Origin: Cryptomeria japonica
Taxonomy: Eukaryota > Streptophyta > Pinopsida > Cupressales > Cupressaceae
Length of the DNA: 64,000 nt
Assembly: GCF_030272615.1 (NCBI RefSeq)
Contig: NC_081415.1
Location: forward strand, 261,516,425-261,580,424
Direction of reading: 5' to 3'
The position numbers and the translations under genes are program-made. Shown piece by piece: positions 9,900 to 19,806 of this stretch (position 1 is the stretch's first letter; every line of letters starts with the position of its first letter). The notes beneath the pieces were generated by a model that was given only the letters and a program-made list of their open reading frames with translations, made no database searches and had not been told where the DNA came from.

Positions 9900-12800
9900 A
9901 TTGTAGTGTAATTGTGTTTGAACATTGTTTTACTTGTTGTCTATTGAAGCATGGTTTTGAAGTTTGGCATTAATTTATATTTGATCAATTTTGATATTTG
10001 TTTTGCAAGTTTAAATTTTGACACTTTGGCTTTCACTTTGATTACATTTATTGTTAATATGAAGTGTGTATTTGAGCTTTGGCATGTATTGATTTTATGT
10101 TTAAAGTGACTTTCAAACTTTTTTGTTTAGTGTGGTTCACTTTGTGGCATCCACTACTTGTGAAGTGTGTGTGTACTTTAACATTTGATTTACTTATTAT
10201 ATATTGAAGCATCCGTTTGAACGTTGAACAAAATTTGTGTGAAGCATGTTATAACTTTTCACATTCACTTTGTGTAAAGAGTATGGTAAACTTTAACATT
10301 AACTTATGTGGATGTTTAGACTTTAGTATTTATTTTGTATATGTTTTAAGTGTGTGTATGAACAAACTATGCTTTTGTGTTTTTGCTTTTACTTTCACTT
10401 TGCATGAAGAGTGTATTAAGTTTGACATTCACTTATGTTTCTTGTTTGAAATGTGTTATAACATGTGTGAACTTACTTTTTTTACTTTGTATGTGGTTGA
10501 AGTAACAAATGTCTTTACAACCATTTTGCTTATAATTTATTATTTATAACTTTTTGTGTTTGAATTTTCAATTTCATTTTACTTTATATGAAGAGTGCAC
10601 AAAATTTACTTTGGCATTCACAATGTGTGTAAATGTACTTAACATGTTTAAACTAAGTGTTTACTTTTTGTGTGGTTGAAGTAACTCTTTGTGGAACATG
10701 TTTGCAATCACTTTGTTTACATTTTACACATTAGCATGTGTATGTGTGTTTTAACTTTCATTCACTTTACATCATGAGTGTATTAACTTTGAGATCACTT
10801 ATGTTGCATGTTTGAACTTTGTTATTCATATTCTCTGTGTTTGTACCTTGACATGTTTGCTTTAAAGTCATTTTTTTGTGAGACATGCTTAAATTAGGCA
10901 TGCCATCACTTTTGTTTAATTATATTTTGGTATGTTTGAACAAACTCTAGGTATGAACTAGCTTTGTGTATGTTTAAAATTTAGTAGTTATTTTGTATGT
11001 GTGTGAAGTGAACATTGTGTAAAATGTGTTTTTAACTTTGGGAATCATTTTATTTGTGTTTGTACTTAAAGATGTGTGAGTATGTTTGAACTTTCACTAA
11101 CTTTGTGACAAACAAATTATGTTGCATTTTTTAATGTTAGTGTGAAGCATCTTTCAACTTTAGCATTCATTTTGTGTGTGTTTTTGTGTAGTTCATGTTT
11201 GAACTTTAATGAGGTGTCTGTAAACTTTAGTATTCACTTAGTGTGTGTTTGTTTGCGTCTTGGCATGTTTAAACTTAAGTCTTTGGTTTGTGCAGTTCAA
11301 GTAACTTTTTGTGAAATATGTTTAAATTTTATGCGTTTGAATAAACTCCATATGTTTAGACAAATTTGCATGTTTATTTCATTTGTGGTCAACCTGTAGC
11401 ATGTGTTTATTTTTTCATTTATGTCAATGTGTTGTAACCTTGAAATTCATTTATGTGAATTGTGTGTATGTGTTTTAAAGTTAATATTGCAATTAAGTTT
11501 GTCTATGTTTGAAATGTGGTATTCACATTGAATTAACTTTGATATTTACTTTGTGGAGTGTGTGTTTTAATGTTGTCATGTTTAAACAAATTTCATGTGT
11601 TATGTTTATGTGTCTGGGTTTGAAAGTTAATTTGGATATTCAATTTGTGTTGTGTGTGTATTTGATCTAAATTTGGCTTTCACTTTGTGTGGTGTGCCTT
11701 TAAACTTTGTCATATTCAATTAAACCCAATGTGCATTATGTTTGGACTTTAACATGTTTTCATTTTATAACTTTAGTATATATTCACTTTATGTATATGT
11801 CTGCTGTATTTGTTTTAACTTTGTTATGTTTGAATAGAATCCATTTATTGCATGTTTGCACTTTTGGATGGTATATAAATTTAGTATTTGTTATATGTGT
11901 GTATTTAGCATCAAAATTCAATTTGTGTATATCCATGTTTCGTATGTGTGCACTTTTGGATAGTATATAATTTTGGAATTTGTTATGTGTGTTTTTATAT
12001 TGTAGCATGTTTGAACTAGTTTTTATTTTGTTTGTGGTTATACTTTGTGTCAATTAAAATTAGCATTATGTGTGTGTATTTAGCAAGGACACTTATGTGT
12101 GTCTGTTTAATTAAACTTCGAAAGTCAATTTATGTGGAGTATATTTATGTGTTCAAATTTTGTAATTCACTTTAGCTTTGTGTGTATGAATGTGACAAAG
12201 CACACAATCACTTCTATGTTTTTTAAACTAATTTTGTATTTACTTTTGTGTCAGTTATGTGTTGAAAAAAATGATATTTCCCTTTGTATGGTGTGTGTGT
12301 GTTCAATGAAGATTTGACATTTCTTTTGTCGTATCTGCGTGTTCAATCAAGATTTGACATTTCTTTTGCCATATGTGTGTGTTCAAATAAACTTACGGAT
12401 TGGTAGTTTTCATAGCAAGAGATAATGTGGGTGCATTATAATATTCTCACATTTATTTGTATGTAGAAAATAAATAACAATATAAAACATGTGAACTTAG
12501 CATCAACATTTAAGTATAATTAGCATTATGTGTGTGTATTTAGCATCAACATTCAATTTTTGTATATGCATTTGTGTTTGAATAAAATTTAGCAAGGACA
12601 CTTATGTGTGTCTGTTTAAATAAACTTTGAAAGTCAATTTATGTGGAGTATATTTATGCGTTTAAATTTTGTAATTCACTTTAGCTTTGTGTGTATGAAT
12701 GTGTCAAAGCACACAATCACTTTTATGTTTTTTAAACTAATTTTGTATTCACTTTTGTGTCAGTTATGTGTTTAAAAAAATGATATTTCCCTTTGTATGG

Positions 12801-12960
12801 TGAGTGTGTTCAATCAAGATTTGACATTTCTTTTGTCGTATGTGTGTGTTCAAATAAACTTGAGGGTTGGTAGTTTTCATAGCAAGAGATAATGTGAGTG
12901 CATTATAATATTCTCACATTTATTTGTATGTAAAAAATAAATAACAATATTTAAACATGT
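9900..12960. repeat. 3 kb degenerate GTGT/TTTGAACTTT repeat field
   Basis: About 3 kb built from diverged short units of the type TTTGAACTTTAGTATTCACTT and TTATGTGTGTGTTT. Strand bias is strong: T and G dominate the plus strand. No protein-coding gene is present despite several short open frames. The matching stretch in the right arm is about 0.6 kb (15440-16050), so the field was expanded here or contracted there. Confidence 0.8.
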
Positions 12961-12970
12961 GAACTTTATT
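12052..12970. repeat. About 471 bp direct duplication
   Basis: GGTAGTTTTCATAGCAAGAG occurs at about 12399 and 12870. ATTAGCATTATGTGTGTGTA occurs at about 12060 and 12519. The second copy has about 54 extra bases (TCAACATTCAATTTTTGTA onwards) near 12545. A third half-copy in reverse orientation lies in the right arm (15440-15530). Confidence 0.85.
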
Positions 12971-13270
12971 AACATGTGCATGCTCTACTTTTTTCATAAA
13001 AACCACTTATTCTTTGACATACAAACAATGCATGCTCTACTTTTTTCATGAAAACCACTTATTCTTTGACATACAAACAAAAGTTTTTTTAGTTTTGTGG
13101 AATTGTAATCGTTATTTGATTAATTTATCCCACTTCCTTCTTGTATTGATGTAAAAAAAAGATTGAAATTACATATTTAAAATTGAATGTAGAGTATAAA
13201 TAGCTATTATCATGATTATTTTTGTCTTGAAAAATAAAATTGTATATTTTAAATTGAATTTTCATATTTT

Positions 13271-13796
13271 GAAGAATTTGAATGATTATTGTTGTGCTCC
13301 TTCCTTCCAAGTATAGGTAGGATGACATGTTGTTGAGCTCTAGGTTAGGGGTTTCTAGAATAGATGCCCTAATCTAGTTGAACTCGATCGAGTAGCGAGA
13401 TAGTGAAATGAGGAGGGAGGACCAACATCTCTATCCATTCCCGCTCATAGTTGAATGGATGCTAACTACTGTGCCCCTGTCAGAGGAGCAAATTAATGGA
13501 GGCATGCCCACACTCCCTAGTAACAACTCCTTTTTTTAAGTTTGATAATTTTCCATTTTTATTTTCATTGTTTCAATCAATTATATTGGATTGATATAAA
13601 ATTTAATATCCTACCAAGGAAATAACTAAAAACTTAAACATCCAAGTAGCATATGAACCCAATAATGTAAGGAAAAAAAAAGACAATTCACTAAAATAAA
13701 AAATTAAATAATATCAATGAAGATAAATTTGTGTAGTAAAATGTGAGCTCAAATGAATGAAAAATATGTTTAAACACATAAAATCAAAACAACATC
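13271..13796. other. Inverted-repeat spacer, first part, nothing recognised
   Basis: Between the inner end of the left arm and the TRIM-like array. It holds a slightly less AT-rich block (13320-13510) with no open frame of note, then AT-rich sequence. No RNA gene or element signature is visible. Confidence 0.5.
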
Positions 13797-14558
13797 GCAA
13801 CGCTCGGGTTTGTGACATGGCTTAACCGCCTCTTGTGGATTCTATAAGTCTAGTGGTTGTATTGGGCATGAATAGGTTGATCTTTTGGTGCAACGACAAC
13901 CACACTTGTAACAAGTGGTATCAGAGCTTGGTCATCAGTTCAAACCCCTCGCTTGCGTTGGGGGGTTTGTTGCAAGGTGTGTGCCCTCGATCTCTTTGTG
14001 TTGTGCAATGCAACGCTCGAGTTTGTGAATGACTTAACCACCTCTTCAGGATTCTATAAGTCTAGTGGTTGTATCAGGCATCAATAGGTTGATCTTTTGG
14101 TGCAACAACAACCACACTTGTAACAAGTGGTATCAAAGTTTGGTCACAAGTTCAAACCCCTCGCTTGCGCTGGGGGGGGGGGGATTTTCGCAAGGTGTGC
14201 GCCTTTGGCTTCCTTGTGTTATGAAGTGCAACACTCGAATTTGTGAATGGCTTAATCGCCTCCTGTGGATTTTACAAGTCTAGTGGTTGTATCGAGCATT
14301 AATAGGTCGATCTTTTGGTGTAACAACAACCACACTTGTAACAAGTGGTATCAAATCTTGGTCACAGGTTCAAACCCTCCCTTGCGCTAAGGGGGGGATT
14401 GTTGCAAGGTGTGCGCCCTTGGTCTCCTTGTGTTGTGCAATGTAGTGCTCGGGATTGTGAGATGGCTTAAGCGCCTATTGTGGATTTTAAAAGTCTAGTG
14501 GTTGTATTGGGCATTAATAGGTCGATCTTTTGGTGCAACGACAACCACACTTGTAACA
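13797..14558 (+). mobile_element. Tandem TRIM-like miniature LTR retrotransposon array
   Basis: Four LTRs and three tiny internals alternate. LTR1 is truncated (13797-13913). LTR2 is 13968-14125 (158 bp), LTR3 is 14186-14343 (158 bp) and LTR4 is 14400-14558 (159 bp). LTR2 and LTR4 begin TGTTGCAAGG; LTR3 begins TTTTCGCAAGG, so its TG is lost. All four end TTGTAACA. Each internal starts AGTGGTATCA; TGGTATCAGAGC (13916-13927) matches the 3' end of initiator tRNA-Met and is the usual Copia primer-binding site. Each internal ends in a G-run (polypurine tract) just before the next LTR. The internals are only 54, 60 and 56 bp. There is no coding capacity, so any movement would need proteins from another element. 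The PBS has decayed in the second and third internals (TATCAAAGTT, TATCAAATCT). Confidence 0.82.
13914..13967 (+). promoter_or_regulatory. PBS and polypurine tract of the first TRIM-like internal
   Basis: PBS TGGTATCAGAGC lies at 13916-13927, two bases after the LTR end. It is followed by about 30 bases and then a G-run (13959-13965) just before LTR2. This is the complete internal domain. It also contains AGTTCAAACCCC, which looks like a pol III B box but has no A box at tRNA spacing. Confidence 0.75.
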
Positions 14559-15229
14559 ATGTCCTTTGTTGATGAATTGTACATGTGCTCACAAGTTCGG
14601 CAACATACTAGTAAGAGTGTTCAAGCTATGAAGGTTGGAAGCATGAAGGTGATGGCATGAAAAGGGTAGTGATAGCAATGATTCTTCAAAACAGCATGTG
14701 CTCTCCAATTCCCCTCTTGCCTGTTTGAATGTTGCATAATGTGAGAATGAATTGGAAGTTTTGGTTAAGTGCCTGAGAGATGAAATGGAGGATTGAGATT
14801 GAAAGATGGAGAATAATGGTGGAGGATGATTAGGTTCTCACACTCAATAAGAAGTTGACAAATGCCAACTTAGGAGAGCTTTAGATGAGATAGGGGATTG
14901 TGAGAAGTGATGGATGGAGTGTATAAAGGGAATAAAGGGATTTTTAATTCCTTGGAGGGGGCAAAGGGGAAAGAGACCCATGTGGGTCCTTTCCAAAAGT
15001 ACTTGGAATTTATGGTTGAGGTGGACATGGGTTGACTTTGGAGATTGATTTTGGGGATTAGGAATGTGCATTTGATTAGAAGAATAATCATGAATTAGAG
15101 TGCAAGTGGGAAATGGTGGAGGATGAGACACTTGGAGGGGGAAATTAAAAATTAGATTCTAATTTCAATGAGGAGGAAATGGATTAAATTAAATAAATAG
15201 GAGATTTTTTTATTTTAATAGGTGGATTA
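14559..15229 (-). other. Inverted-repeat spacer, second part, possible LTR remnant
   Basis: Purine-rich on the plus strand (GGAGGATTGAGATTGAAAG, GATGGAGAATAATGG). Read on the minus strand it resembles the promoter part of the LTRs at 60753-62022, including CCCTTTATACACTCC near 14920 as a TATA candidate. No matched LTR ends were found. The short minus-strand open frames (for example 14844-15131) show no recognisable domain. Confidence 0.3.
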
Positions 15230-16094
15230 AGATTAAAATATGAAATTTCATTTTTAAAGACAAAAATAATCATTGAATTTTTTTGAAATATATGATAATA
15301 AGTATTTATACCCTATATTCAATTTGAAATATGTAATTTCAATCTTTTACACCAATACAAAACATGGGATAAGTGGTTTTTATGAAAAAAGTAGAGCATG
15401 CACATGATAATAAAATTCACTTGTTTCAATATTGTTATTTATTTTCTACATACACATAAATGTGAAAATATTCTAATGCACTCACATCATCTCTTGCTTT
15501 GAAAACTACCAACCCTTAAGTTTATTTGAACACACACATACACAAAGTAAAGCTAAATTTCAGCATACACAAAGTAAATGCTAAAGTTTTAAAAAAAAAA
15601 AAATACTAAAAATTACTTCAACCACAAATGAATTAAACACAATAAATGCACCCAATGTGAATGTGAAAAGTTAAAACACGCTTCACTCAAATTTTGTTCA
15701 ACGCTCAAACACATTCTTCAATATATAATAAGTAAATCAAATGTTAAAGTAGACACACACTTCACAAATAGTGGATGTCAAAGTGAACCACACTAAACAA
15801 ACAAGTTTGAAAGTCACTTTAAACATTCGATCAACATATGCCAAAGCTCAAATATACACTTCATATTAACAATAAATGTGTGCGTAATCAAAGTGAAAGC
15901 TAAAGTGTCAAAATTTGAACATGCACAACAAATATCAAAATTGATCAAAACCATGCTTTAATACGCAACAAGTAAAGCAATGTTCAAACACAATTACACT
16001 ACAATTCTTACAATGTTATTAGAAAATATTATAATTCAAGGATATTGTAATACTTAAAAAATTAAGCTACACTGAAAAAGTCATATCATTAAAT

Positions 16095-16385
16095 ATGATG
16101 AAATAACAATTTTTAAAAATATTGAATTTTATGCAGTAAAAAATAATATGAAAATTAACCAATAGGCACCACTAGGCACTAGACTGAAAAGAATGGCCAT
16201 GACCAATGACCATTCTCCATAGTCTTGGGAAGGGGGCAATATGATGAAATAACAATTTTTTAAAATATTGAATTTTATGCAGTAAAAAATAATATAAAAA
16301 TTAACCAATAGGCACCACTAGGCGCTAGACTGAAAAAAATGGCCATGACCAATGACCATTCTCCACAGTCTTGGGAAGGGGGCCA
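16095..16385. repeat. About 148 bp tandem duplication in right arm
   Basis: ATGATGAAATAACAATTTTT, CAATAGGCACCACTAGGC and GACCAATGACCATTCTCCA each occur twice. The left-arm equivalent is the 204 bp tandem at 9245-9778, whose period differs, so the two arms amplified this block independently. Confidence 0.8.
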
Positions 16386-16790
16386 ATTCAACCCCTTCCA
16401 AATAAAAAATTGGCATTAAACAACAAATCTATTTACACATCAATTTACAAATGCTGATTTAAGTAATTGATTCAACAATCTATTCAAGATTTCTAACATT
16501 TTTTTCTGAAATTTTAAATTTTACATTCATCATTTGATTTCAGCAACTACCCATTCAAGCCTTCAACCATTTGTAGCACTACAAATCAAGCATTCAACAT
16601 CAACGCAAAGGACAGAGAAAAGTTGTATAAATGCAAATTCTAAAAATAAAACAAAGGGTAACAAGCCCTCTATTACACAGAGATATCAAAGTCCACATGC
16701 ACACAAATTGCAGAAGTATAGTCAAGGTACAACTCATAATGCTTCAAAACAAAAGAAATGAGTAACATATTTTCAGTGTATGCACAAAAT

Positions 16791-17673
16791 TGTTGTTTGT
16801 AATTAGGGCTGGCAGATTCAAATTGCCTTGGGCAACATTGGAATCCGCCTCCATCATATAGGGTCAGGCCCAATACACTTCGGCTCCCACCTAAAAGGCT
16901 CCCACGCTACACTTAAACACATCACGCCTCCTTGATAGGGCCTACCCTATCCAATTCAATTAAAAGGAATTAATATAATTAATAATGTTAAATGCAAAGA
17001 AGGCCGACATGTTAAAGGGAAATAAGTCTCCTATAAATGTAACATTTGCTTCTCATTATTATCACTCAACTCAAGCAGATGAAAAATATATTCGGTAAAA
17101 AGGCGAACTTTATATTAAGGCATCTGGCAATCAGCGAACTGCTCTAAATAGCAGCAGTAGACAGCGAACTCCATTAGGTAGCAGTAGATCCTCAATAGGA
17201 GACAACGAACTCCATCAGACATTTGGAGATCCCTAATTAAAGGCAGTGACCTTTATAAGAGGTAGCAGATCATACAGCGAACTTCATAAGAGGCAGCAGA
17301 CCATATCCAAAATACAGTGACCTACTTGAAAGTTACTGCTATCCTTGCTGCACACAAAAAAATCTGATAAGGAGGACTACAGATTGAAATCTTCTTTAGC
17401 AAACTAATTAAGAGGTCTTCTATCTTCTCTATCTTGTGACTGCAACCTCCATACTCCAGATAAGTGTGTAATGTTCAGTTGAATTCAAAATCATAATCAG
17501 ATCTGAGGATCCTTTGGCTGGGTTTTTCCTCCTAGAAGGTTTTCCCATGGTAACTGTGTTTTGTCTTTTTCATTTCATTTCCTTTATTATGCTTAAGTCT
17601 GGAAAACAATAAATTAATTAACCTTATTCTAATTTTCCGAGTTTTATTCAATCTGAAAGTACTAAAATTAACA
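16791..17673 (+). repeat. Copia-1 5' LTR
   Basis: Starts TGTTGTTTGTAATTAGGGCT and ends TAAAATTAACA. A TATA candidate CTATAAAT lies at 17031-17038, so transcription probably starts 30 or so bases downstream. Downstream of it the words CAGCGAACT, GACAGCGAAC and GGCAGCAGA recur many times between about 17125 and 17310 in both LTRs. Confidence 0.95.
17031..17038 (+). promoter_or_regulatory. TATA box candidate of Copia-1 LTR
   Basis: CTATAAAT in an otherwise neutral context. The same octamer is kept in the 3' LTR at 24096-24103. Confidence 0.6.
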
Positions 17674-17685
17674 TGGTATCAGAGC
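17674..17685 (+). promoter_or_regulatory. Copia-1 primer-binding site
   Basis: TGGTATCAGAGC directly abuts the 5' LTR end. It is complementary to the 3' end of plant initiator tRNA-Met, the usual minus-strand primer of Copia elements. Confidence 0.95.
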
Positions 17686-17766
17686 TAATTGGTTAGATCA
17701 ATCTTCAGATTTAAAATTCAGTACACCTTTATTTCCAGATTGCTGTAGCTTTTGCAAATCAGGTCA

Positions 17767-18154
17767 ATGAGGCTGAAAGTTGAAGATAGGCTTGATGGGA
17801 ATCTAAATTTTACTACATGGAAAGTTCAAATCAAGTTGGCTCTTGAGGAAGAAGATCTTCTCCAATTCATTGAAGCGAAAGAGCTAAGTGAGCCTTCGAA
17901 TGCAACTGAGTTGAAACAATTCAAAAGGGATGTTATCAAGGCCAAGAAGATTCTCATTGATTCAGTCAAAGACCACCTCGTCACCTATATTGCCTCATTC
18001 ACCACTGCAAGGGAAATGTTCAGCCACCTACAAGGTACATATGAAGTTAACAATCTTAGTAGGGTAATTACGTTAAGACAGCAACTACTTAATATCAAAA
18101 TGGCTAAAGAAAATTCTGTTATTTCCTATTTCATAAAAATTTCAAAACTAAAGA
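17767..18154 (+). pseudogene. Copia-1 gag, 5' part, cut by a solo LTR
   Basis: N-terminal part of the capsid-type GAG protein that packages element RNA. It starts at the ATG at 17767 (MRLKVEDRLDG), 93 bases after the LTR end; the open frame extends upstream to 17752 but without an ATG. It contains the typical UBN2-like features: FTTWKVQIKLALEEED, VKDHLVTYIASF, LQGTYEVNN and LRQQLLNIKM. The frame stops within the inserted LTR just after KISKLK. Without the insert (18155-19811, that is the LTR plus one TSD copy) the reading frame continues in phase into the gag-pol frame at 19812. The break is therefore due to insertion alone. Cell location of the family: cytoplasmic virus-like particles. Confidence 0.9.
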
Positions 18155-19806
18155 TGTAGATACCTAAAAATGGTCAACGCTTGCGAAATCATACTTTAAC
18201 ATTTGCGCATTGCCTCATTTTAGGTTTTTGCGTCGCATTAACATTTCTCCTATGATTCGCACTTGGTCTTTATCATTTGCAAGCATCAAGTCATTCTTCT
18301 ACATTCTTCATTCATCTCGTATTCAAATTTGGCCTTGTCGACAACATTATTCAGTCATGATTTTGATCAATTTTATCCTATCGTATCAATGTGCGTGCTT
18401 ATTTGTCATCATTTTGGACATCGTCAATCCTAATTAGGGTTTTGTCCTCTTATCAATCTTGTCATCAATCTTATCGTTTTGGGCATTATCAATCCTAATT
18501 AGGGTTTTGTCCTCTTTTCAATCTTATCATCTGGCGATCGGTTTATCAATCTTGTCGTTTTACGATCGATTTGTCATCGATCGTTGTCTTGTTTGATCTT
18601 GTCATTTTGTGATCGATTTGTCATCGATCGTGGTCATTTCCAATTTTGTCGTCTTGTAATCTATTTTGTCATTGATTCTTTTCCTCTTGTCAATCTTGTC
18701 ATTTTGCGATCATTTTGTCATCGATCGTTGTCCTTGTCAATTTCTTCAATTTTGCAATCGATTTGTCATCAATCATCGTCGTCTTCTCAATTATGTCAAT
18801 TTGGATCAATTTGTCATTGTTCCTCGTCAATTGGCGCATTTATCAATCAAATCATTTATCACATTGGTCCTTTGTTAAATCAAAATCATGATCGACATTA
18901 ATTATCTTCAATCAGGACCTAATTGTCATCCTCGCATTGCTAATTTACCTTCTAGGGTTTCATGATTTAGTCATTTAACCTTGCTTATCATTTTCTTCCT
19001 TTAGGATTAATAAATTACTTATTTATCCTAAGTCTTCTCATTACAATTAAATATTCATTTAATTGGCTAATTATTCCTCTTTTGTGAATTAATTAATAAA
19101 TGACAAATTATTAATTAATTTACCTAATTTCCTATTTTCCATCAATTTCTAATTCCTAATTTTCATCAATTTCAATTTTCTAATTTCTTAATTCCTAATT
19201 TCAATTTCCTCCTATTTCATCTCCTAATTCTATGGGAATGACATTTCAATTTGTCATAATTTGTCATAATTGACAATCAATCAATTTTGACATAGAAGTT
19301 GTCATAATCTGTCATAAATTATCAATCAACAAATTTTGTATAGAATGTGCATAATTTGTCATAATTTGTCATAATTGACATAATTGATTTGCAATTTCCA
19401 TTTGAATTGCATCATGCTAACCTTGTCATTTCTTTAATTCTTCTATAAATTGGATGTTCTTCATCAATCAAAGCTAATTGGTAATCAGACTATCGAATTT
19501 CTAGTCAATCACATTTCAAGTAATCTTGATCAATAATCTTGTCTACTTGCTTTCAATTATGTATGTGCACTTGTAGGTGAGATCCACAACCAAACTATTT
19601 GAAGAGGAAAGAAGAACAATGGAGCCGCATGGAAGGAGCATTCAAATCGTCATCCGGTTTGCATAATATTTAGTTTTGTATGCTTTGTTTTCATGTCTCT
19701 ATTGAATGTGTTTAGGATTAGATCATTGCAATGTGTGTTCGTGATTGAGCTAATGACTAGTATTTTGATATATTGCTTGTGATGATTTCCTATTTCCTAA
19801 CGTACA
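18155..19806 (+). mobile_element. Solo LTR (family A) nested in Copia-1 gag
   Basis: 1652 bp, starting TGTAGATACC and ending AACGTACA, flanked by the 5 bp direct repeat AAAGA at 18150-18154 and 19807-19811. No internal region, PBS or polypurine tract is present, so it is a solo LTR left by recombination. It is rich in TTGTCAT/TTATCAAT words (18580-18850, 19250-19380), with a TATA candidate CTATAAAT at 19443-19450. The same family is represented by the LTR fragments at 1-439 and 2110-2773. The family is probably Ty3-type, an inference from its length and its TGTAGAYACC start. Confidence 0.95.

Larger units (their letters stand above)
3859..13270 (+). repeat. Left arm of giant inverted repeat
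   Basis: The reverse complement of this arm is found at about 15230-28700. Anchors: ACAAATGCAAACTGC at 3859 pairs with the end at 28700. The TAACGGCACTCAA repeats at 4380-4445 pair with 28370-28440. The segment 5930-6060 is almost identical to the reverse complement of 26680-26810. The segment 7868-7960 pairs with about 25020-25095, 10030-10260 pairs with about 15690-15880, and 13150-13270 pairs with about 15230-15355. The left arm contains extra sequence: about 0.64 kb (8470-9115) and about 2.7 kb of expanded degenerate repeats (10250-12960). No long intact ORF lies in it. Confidence 0.9.

Noticed and set aside
10217-12317. Series of Cys/Phe/Val-rich short ORFs resembling small secreted or membrane proteins
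   Set aside because: They follow from the TTTGTGTG repeat field; the frames are short, unrelated in order, and mirror the DNA repeat.
13840-14380. tRNA or tRNA-derived SINE: AGTCTAGTGGTTGTAT looks like an A box and GGTTCAAACCC like a B box, repeated every ~214 bp
   Set aside because: The boxes are about 85 bases apart rather than the ~35 of a tRNA, no cloverleaf forms, and LTR ends, PBS and polypurine tract explain the unit better.
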